From: Janthinobacterium sp. TND4EL3
Lineage (GTDB): Bacteria; Pseudomonadota; Gammaproteobacteria; Burkholderiales; Burkholderiaceae_D
Length of the DNA stretch: 64,000 bases
NCBI RefSeq assembly: GCF_900156175.1
Contig: NZ_FTMV01000001.1
Location: forward strand, 558,001 to 622,000
Direction of reading: 5' to 3'
The notes under the pieces are model-generated. The model was not told the origin of the DNA and did not search any database. It saw nothing but the letters and a program-made list of their open reading frames with translations. The stretch's first letter is position 1, and every line of letters starts with the position of its first letter. Shown one piece after another: positions 33,712 to 43,486 of the stretch. Made by a program: the position numbers and the translations under genes.

Positions 33712-35496
33712 ATGAGCACCCATGACGCGGCCCCGGCCGAAACCAAACAGCCTGGCCCCATCAGCCGGATACTGCAGCCCATCCGCGGGCGCCTGATCGC
33801 CGCCGCCGTGCTGGCCGGCACCGGTTCCATGCTGACGCTGGTGCCGTTGGCGGGCATCGCGCACGTCGCCAGCATCGCGCTGGACCCTGCGCTGGCGCAA
33901 GGTGATCTCTGGCCCACCATCATCGCCAGCGTCGCTTGCCTGTTCCTCGGCATGGCGCTGATGTCGCTGGGCGAGCTGGCCGCGCACCTGGCCGACAACC
34001 GCCTCACCCATCAATTGCGCCTGCAAGCCATGCAGCGCCTGGGGCAAGTGCCGCTGGGCTGGTTCACCAGCCGGGCCTCGGGCGAAGTCAAGCAGGCGAT
34101 GCAGGACGATATCAACACCCTGCACAGCCTCACCGCGCATTTTTATACGACGACGGGGCGCGCCGTGGGCGCCATCGCCATTTCCGTGATTTACCTGTTC
34201 GCCATGGACTGGCGCCTGGCCCTCATCGCGATCTTGCCGTTTCCCGGCTTTTTCCTGTTCTTCGGCCGCGCCATGAAGGCCAGCAGCGGCAATATGGCGC
34301 AATTCGTCGCCGGCATGGGACGCATCAACAATGCCGTGGTGGAGTTCGTCAACGGCATTCCCGTGGTCAAGGCCTTCGGCGCCACGGGACGCGCGCACGG
34401 CAGCTACCGCGCGGCTGTCGATGCGTTTGCCGACGCGTTTTCCGCGTTTACGCGCCCGCTGGTCGGTTCGATGGCCAATGCCAATGCGCTGATCGCGCCC
34501 GTCGCCGTGTTGGGCGTGGTGGTGCTTGCCGGTACCGTGTTCGTTGCGCTGGGAGCGATGGCGCCCGTGGACGTGTTGCCGTTCGCCCTCGTGGCGCCCG
34601 GCATTTCCGCACCCATGCTGCTGCTCCATTATCTGACGCACGACCTCAACAACGCCACCGGCGCGGCCCAGCGCGTGCTGGCCTTGCTCGATACGCCCGT
34701 GCTGGCGCAGCCGGCGTCCGGCCAGCAGCAGTTGCCCAACGGCACGGAGATCCGCATGGAAGGCGTGGGCTATGCCTACGATGGACAGAACAAGGTGTTG
34801 TCCGGCATTAATTTGACCTTGCGCCCCGGCACGGTGACGGCCATCGTCGGCGCTTCCGGCTCCGGCAAGTCGACGCTGGCGCGGCTGCTGCTGCGCTTTT
34901 TCGATCCGACCGAAGGGCGCATCACGCTCGGCGGCGTCGATTTGCGGCATATCGCCACGCCCGAGCTGTACCGCCGTATCGGCTTCGTGCTGCAGGAAGT
35001 GCGGCTGATCCACGCCAGCGTGCGCGAAAACATCGGGCTGGGCCGGCCATCGGCCAGCTTGCAGGAAATTGAAGAGGCGGCGCGCCTGGCGAACATCCAC
35101 GAGCGCATCCTGGCCTTGCCACGTGGCTACGATTCCATCATCGGCGAGGATGCGCAGCTGTCCGGCGGCGAGCTGCAGCGCGTGAGCATCGCCCGCGCCG
35201 TACTGCTCGACCCGGCGGTGCTGGTGCTCGACGAAGCGACGGCGGCGGCCGATGCGGAAAACGAAGTGGCGATCCAGGACGCGCTGTCGCGCTTTGCCCG
35301 CGGCCGCACCCTGCTGGTGATCGCGCACCGGCTCGACACCATCATGCACGCCGACCACATCGTCGTATTTGACAACGGCGCTATCGCCGAGCAGGGCAGC
35401 CATGCCGGCTTGCTCGCCGACAAGGGCCGCTATGCGCGACTGTGGGCGCTGGGCGGCTATCAGGATTCCCCGGAAGAAACGGTGCTGCCATGCTGA
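33712..35496 (+). CDS. ABC transporter half (membrane plus ATPase), siderophore type
   Basis: The 594-residue protein has a six-helix exporter-type membrane domain (about 25-320) and an ATPase with Walker A GASGSGKST, signature LSGGE, Walker B AVLVLDEATAAAD and a switch histidine in IAHRLD. It pairs with the next gene. Heterodimers of this fold beside siderophore genes include YbtPQ and IrtAB, which import ferric siderophores despite their exporter fold. The gene lies behind the shared ECF promoter. Export is the alternative role. Confidence 0.85.
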   Translation: MSTHDAAPAETKQPGPISRILQPIRGRLIAAAVLAGTGSMLTLVPLAGIAHVASIALDPALAQGDLWPTIIASVACLFLGMALMSLGELAAHLADNRLTHQLRLQAMQRLGQVPLGWFTSRASGEVKQAMQDDINTLHSLTAHFYTTTGRAVGAIAISVIYLFAMDWRLALIAILPFPGFFLFFGRAMKASSGNMAQFVAGMGRINNAVVEFVNGIPVVKAFGATGRAHGSYRAAVDAFADAFSAFTRPLVGSMANANALIAPVAVLGVVVLAGTVFVALGAMAPVDVLPFALVAPGISAPMLLLHYLTHDLNNATGAAQRVLALLDTPVLAQPASGQQQLPNGTEIRMEGVGYAYDGQNKVLSGINLTLRPGTVTAIVGASGSGKSTLARLLLRFFDPTEGRITLGGVDLRHIATPELYRRIGFVLQEVRLIHASVRENIGLGRPSASLQEIEEAARLANIHERILALPRGYDSIIGEDAQLSGGELQRVSIARAVLLDPAVLVLDEATAAADAENEVAIQDALSRFARGRTLLVIAHRLDTIMHADHIVVFDNGAIAEQGSHAGLLADKGRYARLWALGGYQDSPEETVLPC

Positions 35497-37256
35497 AGAC
35501 ATTCATTCAACTGCTGGGCGACGATGCGCCCGTGTTCCGCCGCTACTGTGCCATGGCGCTCGCGTACGGCGTGCTGAGCGGCTTGACGATCACGGCGCTG
35601 GTGCTGGCCCTGGGCCGCTTGCTGGGCGGCGACGCAGGCGGCGCGGCCCTGTGGCTGCTGGTGCTGCTGGCCGGGCTGGTCGCTTGCTGGGCTTGGCGGC
35701 GCCGGGTGGAAAAAGCCGGTGTGCGCGTGGGCGTGACGGTGCTGCAAGGGGCGCGCCAGCGCCTGGGCGACCACGTGGCGCGCCTGCCCGTCGGCTGGTT
35801 TACGCCGGACAACACGGCGAAACTGGGCCACCTCATCACGCAGGGCATGATGAACGTGGCGCAACTGCCCGCCCACGTGCTCACGCCCGTGATCTGCGGC
35901 GCCGTCACGCCCGTGGTGCTGCTCGCCGCGCTGTTTGCGCTGCACTGGCAGCTGGGCGTGATGGCGCTGCTGGCGCTGCCCCTCCTGGCGGGCGCCTTGC
36001 GGCTCACGGCGCACCTGGGCCAGCGCACCGACGACGTTTATCACCACCATTTTGCCCGGACCAGCCAGCGGCTGGTTGAGTTTGCGCAAGCGCAATCCGT
36101 CTTGCGCGCCTTCAGTGGTGACGGCGGCGGCGACGGCACGCGTTTCCTGCAGCAAGCCATCGACGGGCAGCGCCACGCGGGCACGCGGCTCATTTACCTG
36201 TCGGCCCTGTCGTCGGTGCTCAACGCCTGGGCCGTGCAAGCCATCTTCGCCGCCTTGCTGGCCGCCGCCGCGCTGTGGCTCGATAGCCGCCTTGGCGGTG
36301 CGCTTGAAACGGCAGAAGCCATCGCCGTCATCGTGGCCTTGCTGCTGGTGGTGCGTTTCGTCGATCCGCTGCAGGAAGTGGCCAGCTACGGCGAAGTGCT
36401 GCGCGGCGCACGGGGGCCGCTCGACGCCGCGCGCGATATTTTCGCCGTGCAGCCCCTGCCGGAAACACGCGAGCCGCAAGCGCCGCGCGATGGCGCGGTC
36501 GAGCTGCGTGGCGTACATTTCCGCTATGCACAGGATCAGCCTGACGTATTGACGGATATCAATCTGCAGATTGCGCCCGGCAGCATGACGGCGCTGATCG
36601 GCGCTTCCGGTTCCGGCAAGACGACGTTAGTACGGCTGATCGCGCGCTTCTTCGACGCCAGCCAGGGTAGCGTGCTGGTGGGCGGCGTCGACGTGCGGCA
36701 CATGTCCAGCGAACAATTGGCGGGTCAGATCAGCCAGATCTTCCAGGACAGCTATCTGTTCCAGGGCAGCATCGCAGACAACATCCGCCTCGGCAAGCCC
36801 GGCGCCACCGATGCCGAGGTGCTGGACGCGGCGCGCCAGGCGGGCGTGGCCGAGATCATCGCCCGTCTGCCGCAGGGCCTCGACACGCCCGTGGGCGAGG
36901 GCGGCGCGCGCCTGTCCGGCGGCGAACGCCAGCGCATCGCGATTGCCCGCGCGCTGGTCAAGGATGCAGCGATTTTGCTGGTCGATGAAGCGACGGCCGC
37001 GCTCGACGCGGAAAACCAGGCCGCCATCGCCGAGGCGCTGGCGCGGCTGCGCGGCAAGCGCACGGTGATCGTCATCGCCCACCAGCTGTCGACGGTGGCC
37101 ATGGCCGACCGGATCGTCGTGCTCGATGGCGGCGTAGTGCGCGAGCATGGCGCGCCAGCCACCTTGCGCGCACAGGACGGCCTGTATGCGCATTTCCTGG
37201 CCCAGCGCCAGGCGGCCAAGGGCTGGCGCATCGCCTCCGCGGCGGCGCAGAAATGA
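35490..37256 (+). CDS. ABC transporter half, partner of preceding gene
   Basis: The 588-residue protein has the same layout: membrane domain about 15-310, then ATPase with Walker A GASGSGKTT, signature LSGGE, Walker B AILLVDEATAALD. The ATG overlaps the preceding stop (ATGCTGA). As in YbtPQ and IrtAB the two halves differ enough to form a heterodimer. The gene is followed 13 bases later by FecCD-type permeases, so two different import designs share this operon. Confidence 0.85.
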   Translation: MLKTFIQLLGDDAPVFRRYCAMALAYGVLSGLTITALVLALGRLLGGDAGGAALWLLVLLAGLVACWAWRRRVEKAGVRVGVTVLQGARQRLGDHVARLPVGWFTPDNTAKLGHLITQGMMNVAQLPAHVLTPVICGAVTPVVLLAALFALHWQLGVMALLALPLLAGALRLTAHLGQRTDDVYHHHFARTSQRLVEFAQAQSVLRAFSGDGGGDGTRFLQQAIDGQRHAGTRLIYLSALSSVLNAWAVQAIFAALLAAAALWLDSRLGGALETAEAIAVIVALLLVVRFVDPLQEVASYGEVLRGARGPLDAARDIFAVQPLPETREPQAPRDGAVELRGVHFRYAQDQPDVLTDINLQIAPGSMTALIGASGSGKTTLVRLIARFFDASQGSVLVGGVDVRHMSSEQLAGQISQIFQDSYLFQGSIADNIRLGKPGATDAEVLDAARQAGVAEIIARLPQGLDTPVGEGGARLSGGERQRIAIARALVKDAAILLVDEATAALDAENQAAIAEALARLRGKRTVIVIAHQLSTVAMADRIVVLDGGVVREHGAPATLRAQDGLYAHFLAQRQAAKGWRIASAAAQK

Positions 37257-37269
37257 ACGGGATGACGAT

Positions 37270-38235
37270 TTGACCCGCGCATATCTGTTTTGCCTGTTCT
37301 TCCTGCTGTGCGGCGCCTCGCTGCTGGTCGGCGCCAGGCAGATGGAGTGGGCACAGCTGCTGTCGCCATCGTTGTCTTCCGGCGCGCTGTCAGATGACAC
37401 GTGGCTGACCCTGACGGCCAGCCGGCTGCCCCGCCTGGCGGCGCTGGTGCTGACGGGGGTGGGCCTGTCCGTCTGCGGCGTCATCCTGCAACACATCGTG
37501 CGCAACAAATTCGTCGAACCGGCCACTTCGGGCGGCCTCGACGCGGCCAAGCTGGGCATTCTCGTGTCGCTGACGGTATTTCCCGCAGCGGGCACGGCGG
37601 GCAAGATGGCGTTCGCGCTGGCCTTCTGCCTTGCCGCCAGCTTCGTGTATGTGGCCCTGATCCGCCGCATCCGTTTCAAGAACACGATTCTGGTGCCCGT
37701 CATCGGTCTCGTGTATGGCGGCGTGCTCAGCGCCGTGGCCGAATTCTATGCCTACCGCAACAACATCCTGCAAAGCATGCAGGGCTGGCTGCTCGGCGAT
37801 TTTTCGAAAATCGTCCAGGGCAACTATGAAATCATTTATCTGATCCTGCCCATCGTTGCCCTCACGTATCTGTACGCGCAGCGTTTTACGGTGCTGGGCA
37901 TGGGGGAGGGCATGGCCACCAGCCTGGGACTCAATTATGGCGCTACGGTGGCGCTGGGCCTGATGCTGGTGGCCGTCACCGTGGCCGCCACGGTGATCAC
38001 GGTGGGAGCGATTCCGTTTGTCGGGCTGGCCATCCCGAACCTGGTGGCCTTGCGCTACGGCGACAACCTGGGCCGCACCCTGCCCCTCGTCGCGCTGGGC
38101 GGCGCTTCGCTGCTGCTGGCCTGCGACATCGCCGGGCGCCTGCTGATCTATCCATTTGAAGTGCCCATCGGCCTGACGGCGGGCGGCGTGGGCGGCCTGC
38201 TGTTCCTCGTGTTGATCGTTCGGGGGCGGCGATGA
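37270..38235 (+). CDS. Iron-siderophore ABC permease, FecCD family (FatD-like)
   Basis: A 321-residue membrane protein with about nine or ten helices and the family's conserved segments (LPRLAALVLTGVGLSVCGVILQ, then NKFVEPATSGGLDAAKLGI and a final GAIPFVGLAIPNLVALRYGDN). The start is TTG, since no ATG or GTG lies between it and the previous stop; ribosome-site GGGA is upstream. It forms the channel with the next gene. The FatCD/VctDG branch is suggested by the NKFVEPATSG form. Confidence 0.85.
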   Translation: MTRAYLFCLFFLLCGASLLVGARQMEWAQLLSPSLSSGALSDDTWLTLTASRLPRLAALVLTGVGLSVCGVILQHIVRNKFVEPATSGGLDAAKLGILVSLTVFPAAGTAGKMAFALAFCLAASFVYVALIRRIRFKNTILVPVIGLVYGGVLSAVAEFYAYRNNILQSMQGWLLGDFSKIVQGNYEIIYLILPIVALTYLYAQRFTVLGMGEGMATSLGLNYGATVALGLMLVAVTVAATVITVGAIPFVGLAIPNLVALRYGDNLGRTLPLVALGGASLLLACDIAGRLLIYPFEVPIGLTAGGVGGLLFLVLIVRGRR

Positions 38236-39182
38236 GGCGGCTATTTAATCTGCGGACGCTGTGGCTGGCCGTCGCCATCCTGGCGCTGATTTTTCTTTGC
38301 GCTGGCGCAAACTTCGATGTCGATTACATCCTCCCCAAGCGCCTGGCGCGGCTGGCCGCCATCGCCATCGGCGGCGTCTGCGTGGCCGTGTCTTCGATTG
38401 TTTTCCAGACCATCGCCGGCAACCGGATATTGACGCCGGCCGTCATGGGTTACGAAGCCGTGTACCTGCTGCTGCAGTCGCTGCTGGTCCTCGTCATGGG
38501 CGTGCACAGCGTCGTGCTGCTGGGGCAGGACGGCAATTTCGCCGTGTCGATTGCGCTGATGCTCGCGTATTCCTGGGCCATCCATTACTGGCTGTTTCGT
38601 GATGGCAAGAACAACGTGTATTTCCTCTTGCTGCTGGGATTCGTGCTGACGATGGTGATCGGCACGTTCACCCAATTCATCCAGCTGCGCATCAGTCCCG
38701 GCGAATTTGCCATTTTGCAAGGTTTCAGCCAGGCCTCGTTCAACAAGGCGCAGCCCGGGCAGTTGCTGTACGCGGCCCTGCTGGCGGGCGCCGCCTGCAT
38801 GGCCGTGCTGACAACCTTGCCGGCGCTCGACGTGCTGGCGCTGGGGCGCGAACAGGCGATCTCGCTCGGTGTCGACTACCGACGCATGGTGCGGCTGCAG
38901 CTGGCGCTGATCGCCGTGCTGGTGGCGGTGTCGACGAGCTTGCTGGGCCCCACTGCCTTCATGGGCATCTTTGTGGCGAACACGACATATGCCCTGGCCC
39001 GCACGGCGCGCCACCGCGTCACCTTGCCGCTGGGCTGCGCCATCGCCATCGCCATCTTCCTTGCCGCCCAGTTGCTGGTCGAGCACGTTTTCAATTACCG
39101 GACCACCGTCGGCATCCTCGTCAATCTGGTGTGTGGCGCGTATTTCCTCGTGCTCATGGTCCGCACCCGGGGCACCGCATGA
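38232..39182 (+). CDS. Iron-siderophore ABC permease, FecCD family (FatC-like)
   Basis: A 316-residue second permease, overlapping the first by ATGA. Family segments include LPKRLARLAAIAIGGVCVAVSSIVFQTIAGNR with the following ILTPAVMGYEAVY, and TAFMGIFVANTTYALA in the position of the GPIGFVGL-type loop that contacts the ATPase. Confidence 0.85.
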   Translation: MRRLFNLRTLWLAVAILALIFLCAGANFDVDYILPKRLARLAAIAIGGVCVAVSSIVFQTIAGNRILTPAVMGYEAVYLLLQSLLVLVMGVHSVVLLGQDGNFAVSIALMLAYSWAIHYWLFRDGKNNVYFLLLLGFVLTMVIGTFTQFIQLRISPGEFAILQGFSQASFNKAQPGQLLYAALLAGAACMAVLTTLPALDVLALGREQAISLGVDYRRMVRLQLALIAVLVAVSTSLLGPTAFMGIFVANTTYALARTARHRVTLPLGCAIAIAIFLAAQLLVEHVFNYRTTVGILVNLVCGAYFLVLMVRTRGTA

Positions 39183-39949
39183 TCCACGTCAAACAGATTG
39201 AAAAAAGCTACGGCAGCAAGCGCGTGCTCGACAACGTCAGCGTGCAGTTTCCGAAGGGCAAAGTGACGTCCTTGATCGGCCCCAACGGTGCTGGCAAGAC
39301 GACCTTGCTGATGCTCATCGCGCGCCTGCAGGATGCGAATGGCGGCGAGATGACGATAGACGGGCGCCGCATCGCCGATATCCGCATCGGCGACTATGCG
39401 CGGCAGGTGGCTACGCTGCGCCAGGCGCCCGATTTTCATTTGCGCCTGACGGTGGAGGAACTGGTCGCCTTCGGCCGCTTTCCCTACAGCCGAGGTAACC
39501 TGACGCCGCAGGACCGGCAGGCGATCGATGACGCCATCGCCTTCTTATCGCTGGAATCTCTGCGCACCGCCTACGTCGACGAGCTGAGCGGCGGCCAGCG
39601 CCAGATGGCCTTCCTGGCCATGACGATTGCCCAGCAGACGGACATCTTGCTGCTCGACGAGCCACTCAACAACCTCGACATGAAGCACGCCGTGCAGATC
39701 ATGCGCGCGCTGCGCCGCCTGTGCGACGAGCAGGGGCGCACCGTGATCCTGGTGATCCACGATATCAATTTCGCCGCCAACTATTCGGACCATATCGTCG
39801 CCATGCAGGGCGGCGCCGTGCGCTTTTCCGGCCCCGCGCACGAGGTCGTCACCGAGGAACGCTTGCGCGCCCTGTACGACATCGATTTTCACATCGTGCG
39901 CGACGAACGCGGCTGTGTCTGCAATTACTTCACCCCCACAGGAGCTTGA
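39179..39949 (+). CDS. Iron-siderophore ABC ATPase (FatE/FecE-like)
   Basis: The 256-residue protein has Walker [10 protein letters not shown], signature ELSGGQRQMAFLA, Walker B DILLLDEPLNNLD and the switch His in VIHDINFA. It overlaps the preceding permease (ATGATCC with TGA) and energises the pair. The binding-protein gene starts two bases after the end. Confidence 0.9.
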   Translation: MIHVKQIEKSYGSKRVLDNVSVQFPKGKVTSLIGPNGAGKTTLLMLIARLQDANGGEMTIDGRRIADIRIGDYARQVATLRQAPDFHLRLTVEELVAFGRFPYSRGNLTPQDRQAIDDAIAFLSLESLRTAYVDELSGGQRQMAFLAMTIAQQTDILLLDEPLNNLDMKHAVQIMRALRRLCDEQGRTVILVIHDINFAANYSDHIVAMQGGAVRFSGPAHEVVTEERLRALYDIDFHIVRDERGCVCNYFTPTGA

Positions 39950-39950
39950 C

Positions 39951-40934
39951 ATGATCTGCAACCAACCCCGCCTGGCGCTGGCCATGCTGCTTGCCGCCGC
40001 GGCCACCCTGCAAGGCTGCAGCGACAAGACAGCGACAATGCCGCCGGCCCCTGCCGCTGCCGCCTCGCAGCCGGCGTTTGCGCCCGTCACCATCGTCCAT
40101 AAACTGGGCACGACGGTGATTGCGCAGCGTCCGCAGAGGGTGGCCGTGCTCGACATGAACGAAGTCGATTTTCTCGACCAGTTGGGGGTGCCCGTGGCCG
40201 GCATGGTGAAGGATTACGTGCCGCACTTTCTCGCGCGCTACAGGGACGATCAGGGCATCCGCGACCTGGGCGCCATCGTGCAGCCCAATCTCGAGCACAT
40301 CCACGCGCTCCAGCCCGACCTGGTGCTGATGACGTCGATCCAGGCCAGCCATTACAAGGACTTGAGCCAGATCGCGCCCACGGTGCATTTCGACGTGGAC
40401 TACCAGAACAGCGAGAGCAAGCACATCGACGTAGTGAAGCAGCACTTGCTGACCCTGGGGCGCATCTTCGGCAAGGAGGATATTGCTCGTCAGAAAGCGC
40501 AGGAACTGGACGACAAGGTGGCGGAGGCCCGCAAGGTGACGCAGGAGCGTCCCGAGAAGGCGCTGATCGTGCTGCACAACAACGGCGCCTTCAGTGCATT
40601 CGGCGTGCAGTCGCGCTACGGTTTTGTTTTCGATGCGCTGGGCGTGAAACCGGCCAGCACGGCCGTCGAGGCGGGCTTGCACGGCCAGCCCATCTCCAGC
40701 GAGTTCATCCAGCAAGCCAATCCCGACATCATCTACGTCATCGACCGCACGGCCGTGATGGAACACCGTCCCGTCATGACGGCCGAGCAGATGGGCAATC
40801 CGCTGTTGCGCCAGACCAATGCCTGGAAGAACGGCCGCCTTGTCTTCGTCGATGCCGATGCCTGGTACATCACGGCGGCCAGCGTGACGTCGCTGAAACG
40901 GGTGATCGACGACGTGCTCAAGGGCTATCAATAA
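39951..40934 (+). CDS. Siderophore-binding lipoprotein (FatB-like)
   Basis: This 327-residue protein has a lipoprotein signal with Cys23 in LQGCSD and the long-helix periplasmic fold of ferric-siderophore binding proteins. Conserved-looking pieces are RPQRVAVLDMNEVDFLDQLGVPVAGM, LEHIHALQPDLVLM, and NPDIIYVIDRTAVME. The branch (FatB/VctP) usually binds catechol-type or petrobactin-like siderophores. AGGAGC stands just before the ATG. It is last of the ABC operon. Confidence 0.85.
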   Translation: MICNQPRLALAMLLAAAATLQGCSDKTATMPPAPAAAASQPAFAPVTIVHKLGTTVIAQRPQRVAVLDMNEVDFLDQLGVPVAGMVKDYVPHFLARYRDDQGIRDLGAIVQPNLEHIHALQPDLVLMTSIQASHYKDLSQIAPTVHFDVDYQNSESKHIDVVKQHLLTLGRIFGKEDIARQKAQELDDKVAEARKVTQERPEKALIVLHNNGAFSAFGVQSRYGFVFDALGVKPASTAVEAGLHGQPISSEFIQQANPDIIYVIDRTAVMEHRPVMTAEQMGNPLLRQTNAWKNGRLVFVDADAWYITAASVTSLKRVIDDVLKGYQ

Positions 40935-40965
40935 GATAGCTTATTTTGTAATGATTCGTATTTGC

Positions 40966-41006
40966 ATTGAGGATTTTGCCTTTTCGTTCGGGAGATAGGG
41001 TGAGAA
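40966..41006 (+). promoter_or_regulatory. Probable ECF promoter of the TonB receptor
   Basis: ATTGAGGATTTTG and, 19 bases from its start, CGTTCGGGA then TAGGGTGAGA. It matches the sequence at 33633-33672 at nearly every base outside the spacer. Confidence 0.7.
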
Positions 41007-41038
41007 CAAGCAATCTTCCCATCTGAAAAGGATTTTTT

Positions 41039-43486
41039 ATGACAAAACGCATGGCGACGCGCCACCTTCCCGCCTTGAACCTGAGCCGTATCACCACCGC
41101 CGTGCAATTGGCGCTCATCACGGGCTTGACCGTCGGGGCGCTGGGCGTTGCGGCCCCGTCAGCGTATGCGCAAGCGGCGCAGGTGCGTCAGGCGTTCAGC
41201 GTGCCGGCCGGTGCACTGGGCCTGGCGCTCAACAGCTTCGCGGCGGCGGCCGGCATCGAGCTGACGGCCGAGGCCAGCCTGCTGCAAGGCAAGCACAGCG
41301 CTGGGTTGTCCGGCAGCTACAGCGTGCCCGAAGGTTTTTATGAATTGCTGCGCGGCCACGGCTTGCAGGCCGTGCGCGAGGGCAATGGCAGCTATACGCT
41401 GCGCCGCGAACCGGCGCACAGCGCTGCGGCAGAAGCGGCCGCAACCATGCCAGCCGTGACGGTCTGGGGTAAAGGCGATACCGTGACGGCGGTCTACGCG
41501 GGCGGCCAGGTGGCTGCCGGCGGCCGTGTTGGATTTCTTGGCGACAAGGATTTCATGGAAACCCCGTTCAACACCATCAGCTATACGGATACATTCATCG
41601 AAGACCGGCAGGCGCGCGACATCACCGATGTGATCTCGGCCACCGATCCCACCGTCTTCAGCAGCGGCATGACGGGCATCATCGGCGAAAACTATTCGAT
41701 ACGGGGTTTCAGCTCCGCCACCAGCGACGTCGCGTTCGGCGGACTGTTCGGCGTTTCGCCCGTGTACCGCACCTCGCCCGAAATGTTCGAGCGCATCGAA
41801 GTGCTGAAGGGGCCGTCGGCCTTGCTCAACGGCATGCCGCCGGGCGGCTCGGTGGGCGGCAGCATCAACCTCGTGCCCAAGCGCGCGGCCGAGACGCCGC
41901 TGGCGCGCGTGACGGCGTCGTATATGTCCGATGCGCAATGGGGTGGGCATATTGATCTGGGTCAGCGTTTTGGCGAAAACAAGCAGTTCGGCATCCGCAT
42001 CAACGGCGTCTACCGCGATGGCGACGGCGCCATTAACCACCAGGAAAAGAAGACCCGGCTCGCGTCCGTGGGACTGGACTGGCGCGGCGCAGGCGCGCGC
42101 CTGTCCGCCGACCTGTACAGCAGCGAAGACCGCGCGCGGGGCTTGAACCGGGGCGTCAACCTGGCCGCCGGCCTGCCCGTGCCGCGTCCGCCGAAACCGG
42201 AAACCCTGCTCAACCCAAGCTGGGCCTTCTATGACACGCAGGACAAGGGCGCGCTGCTGCGCGGCGAATATGACGTGAACGCACAGCTGATGGCGTATGC
42301 CGCCATTGGCGCCGGCAAGGCCGATTACCAGTCGACGGGCGCCTACCTGATCCAGGTGTTCAATACAGCCGGCGACTACCGCACCAACCTGGCCGACCTC
42401 GGCTTTAACCTTGAAAAACAGTCGGCGGAAGTGGGCGTGAAGGGCAAGTTCCGCACGGCCGACGTCGGCCACCAGTGGGCGGCCAACGCCACGTACTACC
42501 ACCATACGGACCAGCAATTCGGCCGCAGGAATACCTTGGCGCAAGACTGGATCACGAATATCTACAATCCCGTCTGGGGACCGGCCACGCGCTTCGAGGC
42601 GCCGCAAATTTCGAAGACGGCACTGCGCCTGGCCAGCTATGGCCTGGTCGATACCGTGTCGTTTGCGCAGGATCAAGTGCAGCTGACGGTGGGCTTGCGG
42701 CACCAGGAAGTGCTCAGCGACAGCTTCAACGTCAGGACGGGCGCGCGCAGTTCCCGCTACGACGCCGCTGCCACGACGCCGGCCGTCGCCCTGCTGGTCA
42801 AGGCAGCCAGGAACGTTGCGCTGTACGCCAATTACATCGAAGGCCTGAGCCAGGGCGCGACGGCGCCCATGACGGCGGCCAACGCGGGAGAGGTCTTTGC
42901 CCCGTATAAATCGAAGCAGATGGAGGCTGGCGTCAAGGTTGACCTGGGCGAATTCGCCCATACGGTCAGCGTGTACGAAATCAAGCGGCCCAGCAGCTAT
43001 GTCGATCCTGTCAGCAATGTCTTTTCCTTTGGCGGCGAGCAGCGCAACCGCGGCGTCGACTGGGGCTTCTTTGGCTCGCCCGTGCGCGACGTGCGCCTGA
43101 TGGGGGGCATCGCCTATGTGGACCCGACCCTGGCCAGGACGAAGAACGGCGTCAACCAGGGCAAGCAGGCGGCGGGCGTGCCCAGACTGCAGGCCAAGCT
43201 GGGCGGGGAGTGGGATGCGCCGCAGCTGCCGGGCCTGAGCCTGACGGCAAACGTGACGGCGGCATCGAAGCAATACATCAACGAGGACAACTCCCTGTCC
43301 GTGCCGGGGCGCACCGTGTTTGACCTGGGCGCGCGCTACGCCACCCGCGCCGCCGGCCGTCCCTTGACCGTACGCGCCAGCGTGAGCAACGTGGGCAACA
43401 AGGCGTATTGGGCGTTGCCGCAATGGACCAGCCTGGGCCTGGGCGCGCCGCGCACGGTCATGCTGTCGGCCACGACGGAGTTTTAA
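41039..43486 (+). CDS. TonB-dependent siderophore receptor with STN signalling domain
   Basis: The 815-residue outer-membrane receptor has a signal peptide ending ...SAYA|Q near residue 40. An STN domain (about 45-125: FSVPAGALGLALNSFAAAAGIEL and LLRGHGLQAVREGNGSYTL) follows, then a plug domain (from about 165: ETPFNTISYTD, IRGFSSATSDVAFGG, VLKGPSALLNGMPPGG) and a barrel ending in aromatic TTEF. The STN domain signals to FecR, which explains the sigma/anti-sigma pair upstream. Siderophore identity cannot be read. ATG preceded by AAAGGA. Confidence 0.92.
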   Translation: MTKRMATRHLPALNLSRITTAVQLALITGLTVGALGVAAPSAYAQAAQVRQAFSVPAGALGLALNSFAAAAGIELTAEASLLQGKHSAGLSGSYSVPEGFYELLRGHGLQAVREGNGSYTLRREPAHSAAAEAAATMPAVTVWGKGDTVTAVYAGGQVAAGGRVGFLGDKDFMETPFNTISYTDTFIEDRQARDITDVISATDPTVFSSGMTGIIGENYSIRGFSSATSDVAFGGLFGVSPVYRTSPEMFERIEVLKGPSALLNGMPPGGSVGGSINLVPKRAAETPLARVTASYMSDAQWGGHIDLGQRFGENKQFGIRINGVYRDGDGAINHQEKKTRLASVGLDWRGAGARLSADLYSSEDRARGLNRGVNLAAGLPVPRPPKPETLLNPSWAFYDTQDKGALLRGEYDVNAQLMAYAAIGAGKADYQSTGAYLIQVFNTAGDYRTNLADLGFNLEKQSAEVGVKGKFRTADVGHQWAANATYYHHTDQQFGRRNTLAQDWITNIYNPVWGPATRFEAPQISKTALRLASYGLVDTVSFAQDQVQLTVGLRHQEVLSDSFNVRTGARSSRYDAAATTPAVALLVKAARNVALYANYIEGLSQGATAPMTAANAGEVFAPYKSKQMEAGVKVDLGEFAHTVSVYEIKRPSSYVDPVSNVFSFGGEQRNRGVDWGFFGSPVRDVRLMGGIAYVDPTLARTKNGVNQGKQAAGVPRLQAKLGGEWDAPQLPGLSLTANVTAASKQYINEDNSLSVPGRTVFDLGARYATRAAGRPLTVRASVSNVGNKAYWALPQWTSLGLGAPRTVMLSATTEF

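Noticed and set aside
41159-43423. 754-codon minus-strand frame opposite the TonB receptor
   Set aside because: Shadow of a receptor with clear STN, plug and barrel features.
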